This document shows positions 22,769 to 30,567 of a stretch of DNA of 33,978 nucleotides, in pieces. Each line of letters begins with the position of its first letter. Position 1 is the first letter of the stretch. Source of the stretch: Pseudomonas bananamidigenes (GTDB lineage Bacteria > Pseudomonadota > Gammaproteobacteria > Pseudomonadales > Pseudomonadaceae); contig NZ_LRUN01000068.1 in NCBI RefSeq assembly GCF_001679645.1, positions 1-33,978 of the forward strand, given 5' to 3'. The position numbers and the translations under genes are program-made. A model generated the notes under the pieces. The model saw only the letters and a program-made list of their open reading frames with translations, was not told the DNA's origin and did no database searches.

Positions 22769-23171
22769 AATGCCGGACCAGTTTTTCCATGGCGGCATCC
22801 GCCAGAAAGGATGAACGACTTTTGACATTGTGTTCTCGCACATAGCGGTCGATCCGCTGGATGACATAACCGGGCAAGGTCACGTTCACCTTCTCGGTCT
22901 TGCCCATGTACGGCGAGATGTCCAGCTCCAGCATGCCCCAGCCCATGTCGGCAAATTCCGGGTTGTTGCGATGGGTCGCCGCTGAGGACGGCATCGGAAT
23001 CGAATCCCCATCCGCCGCGATCTCCTGCAGCATGATGTGGGCAATCTCGACGGCTGCGTTGTAGGCATCTTCAAACGTATCACCGGCCGTTACCGCGCCG
23101 GGAATATCGGGGATCTGAATTCCGATGGCGGTGTTTTCATCACCCCACTCGATGCAGATTGGGTATTGCAT
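22767..23171 (-). CDS. hicB: HicB antitoxin with C-terminal ribbon-helix-helix domain
   Basis: A 134-residue HicB-family antitoxin. The N-terminal partial RNase-H-like domain has AIGIQIPDIPGAVTAGDTFE (about 15-34) and AVEIAHIMLQEI. The C-terminal part KVNVTLPGYVIQRIDRYVRE to SRSSFLADAAMEKL (about 95-131) is a ribbon-helix-helix DNA-binding domain that would autoregulate the operon. It neutralises HicA. Its ATG overlaps the hicA stop by one base (TAATG), so translation is coupled. The toxin comes first and the antitoxin second, as usual for hicAB. Confidence 0.92.
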   Translation of the reverse strand: MQYPICIEWGDENTAIGIQIPDIPGAVTAGDTFEDAYNAAVEIAHIMLQEIAADGDSIPMPSSAATHRNNPEFADMGWGMLELDISPYMGKTEKVNVTLPGYVIQRIDRYVREHNVKSRSSFLADAAMEKLVRH

Positions 23172-23383
23172 TACGAATCTCCTGTGTCACTGGCGGGCGG
23201 GTTGTACAACCCGGCGCGCCTCCTGATGCTTTTGACCGTTCCGACCGGTAAATCCTTCTTCGGGTGAGGAACGGGAATCGTGTAAGGGTTGTAACGGTGC
23301 GTGAAGATGTGATGACTGCCGGTAATCCGATCCAGCGTCCAGCCTGCTTCCTCCAGCTCCTTGATCAATAACCTGCTCTGCAC
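23171..23383 (-). CDS. hicA: HicA toxin (mRNA interferase)
   Basis: A 70-residue HicA toxin with the double-stranded-RNA-binding-like fold. The sequence has LIKELEEAGWTLDRITGSHH, the catalytic His lying in GSHHIFTH, then TIPVPHPKKDLPVGTVKSIRRRAGL. It cleaves mRNA when free of HicB. GTG at 23383 is preferred as start because AAGGAGG lies six bases upstream; a TTG at 23386 would be only three bases from it. No frameshift or truncation is seen, so the toxin is probably functional. The pair separates an MFS gene from a LysR gene, both on the other strand. Confidence 0.9.
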   Translation of the reverse strand: MQSRLLIKELEEAGWTLDRITGSHHIFTHRYNPYTIPVPHPKKDLPVGTVKSIRRRAGLYNPPASDTGDS

Positions 23384-23410
23384 CAACCGCCTCCTTGCTT
23401 CGGCTCGACA

Positions 23411-23439
23411 AAAGTAACCCTAGAGTTATCTTTACTCAA
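23411..23439 (-). promoter_or_regulatory. hicAB promoter with internal palindrome
   Basis: On the minus strand TTGAGT (plus coordinates 23434-23439) and TACTTT (23411-23416) are separated by 17 bases. The near-perfect palindrome TAACCCTAGAGTTA (23415-23428) overlaps the -10 box and spacer, with one mismatched symmetric pair. The -10 is weak. The position fits an autorepression operator for HicB, 32 bases before the hicA start. Confidence 0.55.
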
Positions 23440-23556
23440 GCACATAAATCCGCAGCACGACGTTCGGTTGTTTTGCAGCATGTGATTGGTGCACTGTTCT
23501 CGGACCTGATTAAACTCGGCTGCCATGCTTGCTCCCCTCTATTTCAAGGACCGCTG

Positions 23557-24444
23557 ATGGACCGTCTCGCCGCCATGGAAACCTTCGTCTACGTCGTGGA
23601 AACCGGATCGTTTTCCGCCGCCGCCCGGCGACTGGATATCGGTCAGCCCGCCGTGTCGAAAACGATCGCGCAACTCGAAACCCGCCTCGGCGTGCGCCTG
23701 CTGCTGCGTTCGACCCGAGGCCTGACGCCGACCGAAGCCGGGCTGGCATTTTTCGAGCGGGCCAAGCGGGCGCTCGAGGAAGCCGACGAGGCCGACAATG
23801 CTGCCCGTGGCGTGGCCGGCGGCCTGAGCGGCAATCTGCGGGTCAGCACTGCCGTCACCTTTGGCCGGATGCATGTGGTTCCACAACTGGGGCCGTTTCT
23901 TGATCAGCACCCGCAACTCAATGTCGACCTGTTGCTCGACGACCAGAACATCAATCTGGTGGAAGAAGGCATCGACGTCGCCCTGCGCCTGGGCCCGCTC
24001 AGCGACTCCGGCCTGACCGTGCGCAAGATCTCCGAATGCCGGCGCGTCATCGTTGGCACTCCGACCTACTTCGCCAGTCACGGTGAACCCGCCTGCCCTG
24101 CCGATCTGGCACAACACCGCGCCGTCATCTACAACCGTGGCGGCGGTGCGACCTGGCACTTCAACAAGGATGGCGAAGAACAGTCCGTGACCGTCAATGG
24201 CCGCCTGCGCGTCAGCGCCGCCGAAGGTTTGCGTGAGTCCGTCCTCACTCATCAAGGCCTGGGGCTGGGCTCGGAGTGGATGTTCGCACCGGAACTGGCC
24301 AGTGGCGCAGTGAAGGCTGTCATGAGCGATTGGGTGTTGCCGAAGCAGGAGCTGTGGGCGGTGTTTCCGACCGGCAGGATGGCCAGCGCCAAGGCGCGGG
24401 CGTTTGTTGAATATGTGCAGGGGTTGTTGACGCGAGCGTTGTAA
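23557..24444 (+). CDS. LysR-family transcriptional regulator (CrgA-like)
   Basis: A 295-residue LysR regulator. The winged helix-turn-helix is at about 1-60 (MDRLAAMETFVYVVETGSFS, AARRLDIGQPAVSKTIAQLE, RLLLRSTRGL), and the effector domain starts at about 90 (NLRVSTAVTFGRMHVVPQL). The N-terminus MDRLAAMETF is typical of the CrgA-like subgroup. Start choice: ATG at 23557 has AAGGA six bases upstream; the frame is open further up but without homology. The target is unknown, but the LysR-type box ahead of the MFS gene 2 kb upstream is a good candidate. A terminator follows directly. Confidence 0.88.
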   Translation: MDRLAAMETFVYVVETGSFSAAARRLDIGQPAVSKTIAQLETRLGVRLLLRSTRGLTPTEAGLAFFERAKRALEEADEADNAARGVAGGLSGNLRVSTAVTFGRMHVVPQLGPFLDQHPQLNVDLLLDDQNINLVEEGIDVALRLGPLSDSGLTVRKISECRRVIVGTPTYFASHGEPACPADLAQHRAVIYNRGGGATWHFNKDGEEQSVTVNGRLRVSAAEGLRESVLTHQGLGLGSEWMFAPELASGAVKAVMSDWVLPKQELWAVFPTGRMASAKARAFVEYVQGLLTRAL

Positions 24445-24457
24445 AACCCCACACAGC

Positions 24458-24486
24458 AAAACGGCGATCCCAAGATCGCCGTTTTT
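24458..24486. terminator. Bidirectional terminator between lysR and the lipoprotein gene
   Basis: AAAACGGCGATC, loop CCAA, GATCGCCG and TTTTT form a strong stem with T runs in both directions. It lies 13 bases after the LysR stop and three bases before the stop of the convergent lipoprotein gene, so it would end both the lysR and the ccm transcripts. Confidence 0.92.
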
Positions 24487-24488
24487 CA

Positions 24489-24896
24489 TTACTCCCCGAA
24501 CTGTTTGCCCAACCCCGCCGGTACGCCGTGGATATTGGTGTCCTCCCACGGTCCGTTCGGGCTGATCGAGCGGCTCCAGCCGTTGTTCCAGCGGTAGTAG
24601 GTGCGCTGGCGGTAGAAGGTGTTGGGCTGGCCATCCAGCACGTACACACCCAGTTTCTGATCCCAGTGGCTGTTGCCGCCCGGTGGCGGGGCGAAGCTGG
24701 CGGAGGTGCGTGGGGCGGGTTTCGAGGGCTTGGCCGGAATGCCCGGTTTGCCCGGCGTCGGGCTGGTGGACGGTGTCGGATTTGGCTGTGACGGCGGGAT
24801 CGGTGGCAACCTGGTCGTGGGTTCCGGCCGTTGCACCGCACATGCGCTCAAGCCCAGGGCCAGTGTGAGGACTGTGATTCGGGCGATGACGTTCAT
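24489..24896 (-). CDS. Small proline-rich lipoprotein at the end of the ccm operon
   Basis: A 135-residue putative lipoprotein. The signal MNVIARITVLTLALGLSAC has the lipobox LSAC with Cys19 as the lipidation site. A linker rich in Pro, Ser and Thr (about 25-70) leads to a C-terminal domain of about 60 residues with many Trp, Tyr and Asn (HWDQKLGVYVLDG, FYRQRTYYRWNNGWSRSI). Residue 20 is Ala, not Asp, so sorting to the outer membrane is expected. The gene starts 25 bases after ccmI in the same direction with AGGAA upstream, and the transcript ends at the strong terminator just after it, so it is probably cotranscribed with ccmA-I. I do not recognise the family and no role is known to me. Confidence 0.75.
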   Translation of the reverse strand: MNVIARITVLTLALGLSACAVQRPEPTTRLPPIPPSQPNPTPSTSPTPGKPGIPAKPSKPAPRTSASFAPPPGGNSHWDQKLGVYVLDGQPNTFYRQRTYYRWNNGWSRSISPNGPWEDTNIHGVPAGLGKQFGE

Positions 24897-24921
24897 GGCG
24901 GTGCGTTCCTGATGGTTCCGG

Positions 24922-26121
24922 CTATTTGTCCGGGCTGTCGATGGTCAGTTTTTGTGGCGCGGTGGTGCTGCTGGCCAGAGGCCCGCTGCGGCCTACCCAC
25001 TCACCGGCGGTCGGTTGACCGGCACGTGAGACGCGCGCAACCAGTTGGACTTCAGGAAAGTTCGACAGTTTCAACTGCGGCATCATCGCGTCGGCATCGC
25101 CCAGTTCGACGGTCACCGGAAGGTCTGCGACCGTAAGGCGCTTGGCCGCCAGCGGCGCTGGAGGGCCGGAAACGGCGCGGGCGAAGATGAACACGCTGTC
25201 TCCCGGTTGCACCTTTCCTTTCAGTTCGCTGGCCAGATCGACGCTGACTTTGAGCAGCGCGGTTTTCGCGACCGGCGCCTGAGCCACCTTGCCGCCGCTG
25301 GCTTCAAGTTTCTCGGTCGCGCGCGCGATACCGCCCTGCAGGGCTTCACGGGATTTGTCATTCGCTGGCAGTTGTTCCAGCAGACGATTCCAGTAGTCGA
25401 TGGCTTGCTGATAGCGCTCGCCTTCGAACGCGGCAATACCGAGCAGACCGAGGCTGGTGACTTCTTTCGGATCAGCTTTCAGCGCTTCGTCGGTCAGGGC
25501 CTGGATCTTGTCCGACCACTTCTTGCCATCGGCGAAGTACTGCGCCTGCGCCCACTGGCCGAGCAGTTCCGGTTGACGACCGGCCAGGTTGGCGGCGCGC
25601 TCGAACATCTTCGCCGCATCCGCCGGACGATCCTGAGCCATATAGGTACGACCGAGGAAATACAGGCCTTCAGCGGAGTCCGGTTGCGCGGCCACGGCGC
25701 GCTCCAGCCGCCGGGTCATCTCTTCCATCGACTGCGGTGCCTGGGCGAACTCCCGAGTCAGTTCGACTTTATCGGCGGCACCGAAATGCAGGTACAAACC
25801 GAGGCCCAGTACCGGCACCAGCACAGCCGCCAGCAGCGGCAAAGGTTTCCCCAGCGTCGAAACCCGCGCCGGCGCCGCGCCTTCGGTGTCGGCCAGCAAC
25901 TCACGGGCCGCTTCGGCACGGCCGCTGTCCATTTGCGCAGCATCGAGCACGCCTTCAGCCTGCTGCGATTGCAGCTCGGCGACGCGCTCCTGATACAGCG
26001 CAACGTTCAGGGCGGTCCGATCCTCTTCACGCTGGGCGCGACGCTCACGCAGAACGGGGATCAGCAGAAAACTCAGGGCGACCAGAAGCAACAGCCCTGC
26101 GGCAAGCCAGAAATCAATCAT
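24922..26121 (-). CDS. ccmI: Cytochrome c maturation protein CcmI (CycH)
   Basis: A 399-residue apocytochrome c chaperone of the haem-ligation complex. Two membrane segments at 4-23 and about 94-112 flank a cytoplasmic loop (ERRAQREEDRTALNVALYQE). The large periplasmic part has TPR repeats from about 130 to 290 (SAEGLYFLGRTYMAQDRPAD, SLGLLGIAAFEGERYQQAID) and a C-terminal beta domain from about 305. CcmI holds the C-terminal helix of apocytochrome c and delivers it to CcmF/CcmH. It overlaps ccmH by four bases. The length fits full CcmI; E. coli has this part fused into CcmH instead. Confidence 0.93.
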   Translation of the reverse strand: MIDFWLAAGLLLLVALSFLLIPVLRERRAQREEDRTALNVALYQERVAELQSQQAEGVLDAAQMDSGRAEAARELLADTEGAAPARVSTLGKPLPLLAAVLVPVLGLGLYLHFGAADKVELTREFAQAPQSMEEMTRRLERAVAAQPDSAEGLYFLGRTYMAQDRPADAAKMFERAANLAGRQPELLGQWAQAQYFADGKKWSDKIQALTDEALKADPKEVTSLGLLGIAAFEGERYQQAIDYWNRLLEQLPANDKSREALQGGIARATEKLEASGGKVAQAPVAKTALLKVSVDLASELKGKVQPGDSVFIFARAVSGPPAPLAAKRLTVADLPVTVELGDADAMMPQLKLSNFPEVQLVARVSRAGQPTAGEWVGRSGPLASSTTAPQKLTIDSPDK

Positions 26122-26588
26122 TCTTGGTTTTTATCCAACAGTTGGTCGAGGCGCTGACGCTCTTCAGGGGACAGCGATGGCGGAGTCTCGGCACGTTGCC
26201 CGCGACGGCGACGGACGATCACGGCGATTACGACAAAACCGCCGAGCAGCAATCCCGCCGGGCCGAACCACAGCAGCGCGGTCCTGGCATTGAGCGCCGG
26301 TTTGTAGCGCACGAAATCACCGTAGCGGTCGACCATGAAGTCGATGATCTGCTGATTGTCCTTGCCCTCGCCAAGCATGCGGAAAATCTCTTTGCGCAGG
26401 TCGGCGGCAATCGGCGCGTTGGAGTCGGCGATGTCCTGGTTCTGGCATTTGGGGCAGCGCAGTTCCTTGGTCAGTTCGCGGAAACGCTCACGATCACCCT
26501 CTTTGGCGAATTCATAGGTGTCGATGGCGGCTTGGGCCACACCGGCCAGACTCAGCCCCAGTACCACGGCAGCAATAAAACGCTTCAT
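26118..26588 (-). CDS. ccmH: Cytochrome c maturation protein CcmH (CycL)
   Basis: A 156-residue membrane-anchored thiol protein. A signal peptide covers 1-20 (MKRFIAAVVL to VAQA). The redox motif is LRCPKCQN with Cys45 and Cys48, and a C-terminal transmembrane segment lies at about 105-125, followed by an RRRRGQ cytoplasmic tail. It reduces the haem-binding cysteines of apocytochrome c. This is the short CcmH form that works with a separate CcmI. It overlaps ccmI and ccmG by four bases each. Confidence 0.95.
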   Translation of the reverse strand: MKRFIAAVVLGLSLAGVAQAAIDTYEFAKEGDRERFRELTKELRCPKCQNQDIADSNAPIAADLRKEIFRMLGEGKDNQQIIDFMVDRYGDFVRYKPALNARTALLWFGPAGLLLGGFVVIAVIVRRRRGQRAETPPSLSPEERQRLDQLLDKNQE

Positions 26589-27121
26589 GGTTTGGCCTCG
26601 TCGACCAGTGCCTGATACCTGGCCGCCAGTTTTTCGCGCCAGACCTGCTCGTCGATCACGCCGACGTACTTGTCGCGGATGATGCCCTTGGCGTCGATGA
26701 AAAAGGTTTCGGGCGCGCCGTAGACACCCAGATTCAACCCCAGGGAGCCTTCGTCGTCACGGATGTCCAGTTGATACGGGTTGTGAAATTCGGCCAGCCA
26801 CTTCAACGCATCGGCGTTGGTGTCCTTGTAGTTGATCCCGTAGATCACCACGCCGCGCTCGGCGAGTCTGTTCAGCACCGGGTGCTCGACCCGGCAGGAA
26901 ATGCACCAGGTGCCCCAGACGTTGACCAGCGCCGGTTTGCCGAGGATGTCAGCCTTGGTCAGGGTCTTGTCGCCCTGCACCGCCGGCAGGGAAAACTCCG
27001 GGAACGGTTTGCCGATCATCGCCGACGGCAGCTCCGCCGGATCCAGGTACAGACCGCGATAAAGAAATACCGCCACCAGCAGGAAAATCGCCAGTGGCAC
27101 CAGCATCAACCAACGTCTCAT
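26585..27121 (-). CDS. ccmG: Thiol:disulfide interchange protein CcmG/DsbE
   Basis: A 178-residue thioredoxin-fold protein tethered to the inner membrane by an N-terminal segment (about 5-22). The active site is WGTWCISC with Cys73 and Cys76; the CxxC dipeptide Ile-Ser differs from the Pro-Thr of E. coli. The cis-Pro region GVYGAPETFFID, with an acidic GxxG-type neighbourhood, is typical of CcmG. It takes electrons from DsbD-type proteins and keeps apocytochrome c or CcmH reduced. It overlaps ccmF and ccmH by four bases each. Confidence 0.95.
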   Translation of the reverse strand: MRRWLMLVPLAIFLLVAVFLYRGLYLDPAELPSAMIGKPFPEFSLPAVQGDKTLTKADILGKPALVNVWGTWCISCRVEHPVLNRLAERGVVIYGINYKDTNADALKWLAEFHNPYQLDIRDDEGSLGLNLGVYGAPETFFIDAKGIIRDKYVGVIDEQVWREKLAARYQALVDEAKP

Positions 27122-29106
27122 GCAGCGGCTCCTTCCATGCCCAGCGCTTCACGCACCCTGGCTTTGACCTTGACCCGGTAACGCCGGTCCAGCGCCGCCA
27201 GCATCCCGCCCAGGCCGGTCAGCAGACCGCCGAACCAGATCCAGCGCACGAACGGTTTCACATGCACCCGCACCGCCCAGGCGCCGTCGCCCAGTGGTTC
27301 ACCCAGCGCGACATAGAGGTCGCGGGTGAAGCCGGCGTCGATCCCGGCTTCGGTCATCATCGAACTCTGCACGGTGTACAGGCGTTTTTCCGGGTGCAGC
27401 ACAGTGACTTCGCGGCCATCGCGGATCACCCGGATGGTGCCTTTGTCGGAAGTGAAATTCGGCCCTTCGAAGTGTTTGGCGCCTTCGAACACGAACTGAT
27501 AACCCGCCAGTTCCATCGACTCGCCCGGCGCCAGACGCAGGTCGCGCTCGGCGCTGTTCTGGCTCGACAACACCACGCCCAGGGCGCACACGGCGATGCC
27601 GATGTGGGCGAGATGCATGCCCCAATAGCTGCGGGTCAGGGTCGGCAGGCCCTTGATCAGGCCTTTGTGGCGCGTCTTGTCGAAGATGTCACGCACACCG
27701 GCCAGCAACACCCAGGCCGCGAGCAGGAAGGTTGCGATCACCGCCCAGTTGAAATCGCCGTAGGCGACACCGGCAACCACCGCCAGAGCGACGCTGCCCA
27801 ACAGCACCGGGGTCAACATGTTGACCAGCCATTTCACCGGCGTGTCTTTCCAGCGCACGATCACGCCGACCGCCATCACCACCATCAGCAGCGCCATCAA
27901 CGGGATGAACAGTGCGTTGAAGTACGGTGGGCCGACCGACAGCTTGGCGCCGCTGATCGCATCGAGAATCAGCGGATACAGCGTACCGAGCAGGATCATC
28001 GACGCGGCCACCACCAGCACCAGGTTGTTGCCCAGCAGCAGGGTTTCCCGCGACCACAGGTTGAAACCGACCTGGCTCTTGACCACCGGAGCGCGCAAGG
28101 CAAAGAGGGTCAGCGAACCACCGACCACGAACAGCAGGAAAATCAGGATGAACACGCCGCGCGCGGGATCGGAGGCAAACGCATGCACCGACGTCAGCAC
28201 CCCGGAACGCACGAGGAACGTGCCCAGCAGGCTCAGGGAAAACGCGGCAATCGCCAGCAACACCGTCCAGCTCTTGAACACGCCGCGTTTTTCAGTGACC
28301 GCCAGCGAGTGGATCAGCGCCGTGCCCACCAGCCATGGCATGAACGAGGCGTTTTCCACCGGGTCCCAGAACCACCAGCCGCCCCAGCCGAGTTCGTAGT
28401 AGGCCCACCACGAACCGAGGGTGATGCCGATGCCGAGGAACGCCCAGGCCACGATGGTCCATGGACGCGACCAGCGTGCCCATGCCGCATCCAGACGACC
28501 GCCGAGCAGTGCGGCGATGGCGAAGGCGAACGCCACCGAGAAACCGACGTAACCCATGTACAGCATCGGCGGATGCACGATCAGGCCGATGTCTTGCAGC
28601 AACGGGTTGAGGTCACGACCGTCGGCCGGGATCTGCGGCAGGATCCGCGAAAACGGGTTGGAGGTGAGGATCAGGAACAGCAGAAAACCGCTGCTGATCA
28701 TGCCCATTACCGCCAGCACCCGAGCGAGCATGACTTGCGGCAACTGCCGGGAGAACACCGACACCGCGAAGGTCCAGCCACCGAGGATCAACGCCCACAG
28801 CAGCAGCGAACCTTCGTGGGCGCCCCACACCGCGCTGAACTTGTAGTACCACGGCAACGCGCTATTGGAGTTCATCGCCACGTAAGCGACGGAGAAATCG
28901 TCGGTCATGAAGGCATACGTCAGGACACCGAAGGCGAACAGCAAAAACGCGAATTGGCCCCACGCTGCCGGTTGAGCGAGGCCCATCCACAGACGATCGC
29001 CGCGCCAGGCACCGAGCAACGGCACCACGGCCTGCACCAGCGCAAAACACAGCGCGAGAATCATGGCCAGATGGCCAAGCTCGGGAATGAAAATGGTGGA
29101 CGTCAT
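27118..29106 (-). CDS. ccmF: Haem lyase CcmF
   Basis: A 662-residue polytopic membrane protein and core of the cytochrome c haem lyase. The tryptophan-rich WWD motif is GWGGWWFWDPVEN (240-252), and conserved histidines are His97 in WGAHEGS and His178 in VHPPMLY. About fourteen or fifteen hydrophobic segments are present; the large periplasmic domain near the C-terminus (about 510-615) starts SSQNSAERDLRLAPGE. It accepts haem from holo-CcmE and ligates it to apocytochrome c. The ATG at 29106 has AGGAGGG upstream and lies three bases after the ccmE stop. Confidence 0.96.
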   Translation of the reverse strand: MTSTIFIPELGHLAMILALCFALVQAVVPLLGAWRGDRLWMGLAQPAAWGQFAFLLFAFGVLTYAFMTDDFSVAYVAMNSNSALPWYYKFSAVWGAHEGSLLLWALILGGWTFAVSVFSRQLPQVMLARVLAVMGMISSGFLLFLILTSNPFSRILPQIPADGRDLNPLLQDIGLIVHPPMLYMGYVGFSVAFAFAIAALLGGRLDAAWARWSRPWTIVAWAFLGIGITLGSWWAYYELGWGGWWFWDPVENASFMPWLVGTALIHSLAVTEKRGVFKSWTVLLAIAAFSLSLLGTFLVRSGVLTSVHAFASDPARGVFILIFLLFVVGGSLTLFALRAPVVKSQVGFNLWSRETLLLGNNLVLVVAASMILLGTLYPLILDAISGAKLSVGPPYFNALFIPLMALLMVVMAVGVIVRWKDTPVKWLVNMLTPVLLGSVALAVVAGVAYGDFNWAVIATFLLAAWVLLAGVRDIFDKTRHKGLIKGLPTLTRSYWGMHLAHIGIAVCALGVVLSSQNSAERDLRLAPGESMELAGYQFVFEGAKHFEGPNFTSDKGTIRVIRDGREVTVLHPEKRLYTVQSSMMTEAGIDAGFTRDLYVALGEPLGDGAWAVRVHVKPFVRWIWFGGLLTGLGGMLAALDRRYRVKVKARVREALGMEGAAA

Positions 29107-29109
29107 CGA

Positions 29110-29565
29110 TCAACCCTCCTTCGCTTGGGTTGGCGCGGATTGACCGCTGTCCTTCAAGGCCTTGGTCACCTCCGGCGGCATGTATTTCTCGTCGTGCTTG
29201 GCCAGCACTTCATCGGCGACCACCACGCCGTCGGCGTTGAGCTTGCCCAGTGCGACGATGCCCTGCCCTTCGCGGAACAGGTCCGGGAGGATGCCGCGGT
29301 AGGTAATGGTCACGGACTTGTTGAAGTCAGTGACCACGAATTTGACGTCCAGGGAGTCCGGGGAGCGTTGCAGCGACCCCTTCTCGACCATGCCGCCGGC
29401 CCGGATGCGGGTGTCCTGCGGCGCTTCGCCATTGGCGATCTGGGTCGGGGTGTAAAACAGATTGATGTTCTGCTGCAGGGCGCTCAGGGCCAGGCCGACG
29501 GCAGCGCCGACCCCGACCAGAATCGCCAGAATGATGATCAAGCGTTTTTTGCGCAGCGGATTCAC
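29110..29565 (-). CDS. ccmE: Haem chaperone CcmE
   Basis: A 151-residue periplasmic haem chaperone with one N-terminal membrane anchor (about 9-29) and an OB-fold core. The covalent haem-binding histidine is His124 in VLAKHDEKYMPPEV, with Tyr128 as the usual axial ligand. It receives haem from CcmC/CcmD and carries it to CcmF. It overlaps ccmD by four bases. The flexible tail ends SGQSAPTQAKEG. Confidence 0.96.
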   Translation of the reverse strand: MNPLRKKRLIIILAILVGVGAAVGLALSALQQNINLFYTPTQIANGEAPQDTRIRAGGMVEKGSLQRSPDSLDVKFVVTDFNKSVTITYRGILPDLFREGQGIVALGKLNADGVVVADEVLAKHDEKYMPPEVTKALKDSGQSAPTQAKEG

Positions 29566-29738
29566 TTGCCGTTCTCCCGGCGCAGACGACGCGCCTCTTG
29601 TTGCAGATACCGCTTGCGGGCCAGGATCGGCGCCGCCACGTTGAGGGCCAGCACCGCCAGGCAGATGCCGTAGGCCGACCAGACATACAGGCCGTGATGG
29701 CCCATGGCGAGGAAGTCGCCGAATGACGCGAAACTCAT
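29562..29738 (-). CDS. ccmD: Haem exporter small subunit CcmD
   Basis: A 58-residue single-pass membrane protein. MSFASFGDFLAMGHHGLYVW is the typical start, with the hydrophobic segment at about 17-38 and a basic tail RKRYLQQEARRLRRENGK. It stabilises the CcmA2BCD complex that loads haem onto CcmE and helps release holo-CcmE. The start at 29738 is chosen for GGAGG seven bases upstream and family length; a longer reading to 29837 runs through the ccmC 3' end. Confidence 0.93.
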   Translation of the reverse strand: MSFASFGDFLAMGHHGLYVWSAYGICLAVLALNVAAPILARKRYLQQEARRLRRENGK

Positions 29739-29772
29739 CGAGCGGCCTCCAGGCTGTTCTGCACTTCTTCTT

Positions 29773-30489
29773 TTACCCAGCTGCACGGGCCTCGCGCTTG
29801 AGCACTTCAAGCCGCATGCGCAGCAACAGCACGGCACCGAAGAAACAGTAGAAACCCAGCACCGTCAGCAGCAACGGCAGCCACATCTCGGCGGGCATCG
29901 CCGGTTTTTCGGTCAGGGTGAAAGTCGCGCCCTGATGCAGAGTGTTCCACCATTCCACCGAGTATTTGATGATCGGGATGTTGATCACGCCGACGATGGC
30001 CAGCACCGCGCAGGCCTTGGCGGCGCTGTCACGATTGCTGATGGCGTTGCCCAGGGCGATCACGCCGAAATACAGGAACAGCAGAATCAGCATCGAGGTC
30101 AGGCGTGCGTCCCAGACCCACCACGAACCCCAGGTCGGCTTGCCCCAGATCGCCCCGGTGACCAGCGCCACGGCGGTCATCCAGGCGCCGATCGGTGCGG
30201 CGCATTGCAGGGCGACGTCGGCCAGTTTCATCTTCCACACCAGCCCGACCACACCGCACACCGCCAGCATCACGTAGATCGACTGAGCGAGCATCGCGGC
30301 GGGAACGTGGATGTAGATGATGCGAAAGCTGTTGCCCTGCTGATAGTCCGGCGGTGCGAAGGCCAGGCCCCAGACGACGCCGACGGCGATCAGCAGCAAC
30401 GCTGCAATGCTCAGCCACGGCAGGAACTTGCGGCTGATGCCGTAGAACCACTTGGGCGAGCCGAGCTTGTGAAACCAGGTCCAGTTCAT
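29773..30489 (-). CDS. ccmC: Haem exporter/handling protein CcmC
   Basis: A 238-residue six-segment membrane protein of the haem-handling family. The WWD motif is WGSWWVWDARL (120-130), with axial histidines His61 in IYIHVPAA and one in TLHQGAT (about residue 183). It binds haem at the periplasmic face and attaches it to CcmE. MNWTWFHKLG at 30489 is chosen for a GGA-type ribosome site; an upstream ATG at 30516 adds nine non-conserved residues and remains possible. The gap to ccmB contains a 19-base palindrome. Confidence 0.94.
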   Translation of the reverse strand: MNWTWFHKLGSPKWFYGISRKFLPWLSIAALLLIAVGVVWGLAFAPPDYQQGNSFRIIYIHVPAAMLAQSIYVMLAVCGVVGLVWKMKLADVALQCAAPIGAWMTAVALVTGAIWGKPTWGSWWVWDARLTSMLILLFLYFGVIALGNAISNRDSAAKACAVLAIVGVINIPIIKYSVEWWNTLHQGATFTLTEKPAMPAEMWLPLLLTVLGFYCFFGAVLLLRMRLEVLKREARAAG

Positions 30490-30542
30490 GTTGTTTCCAT
30501 CACGGGTGCCGCTCATCGATGTGAGCAGTCTCAGGGTCTTTG

Positions 30543-30561
30543 CTGGTTAAATTTTAACCAG
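30543..30561. promoter_or_regulatory. Palindrome in the ccmB-ccmC gap
   Basis: CTGGTTAA-ATT-TTAACCAG is a perfect 8-base inverted repeat in the 78-base gap, inside an otherwise tightly packed operon. No T run follows on the minus strand, so it is not an ordinary terminator. It may be an internal operator, an RNA-processing hairpin or a shield for the ccmB message end. Confidence 0.45.
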
Positions 30562-30567
30562 ACCTCA

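Noticed and set aside
27094..29673. An 859-codon open frame on the plus strand across ccmG-ccmF-ccmE
   Set aside because: It is antisense to three clearly recognised genes. Its product is rich in His, Gln, Arg and Asp with no domain, as expected from the mirror frame of GC-rich membrane-protein genes.
30543..30561. Intrinsic terminator between ccmB and ccmC
   Set aside because: The stem is AT-rich and no T run follows on the transcribed strand. A terminator here would also cut the ccm operon.
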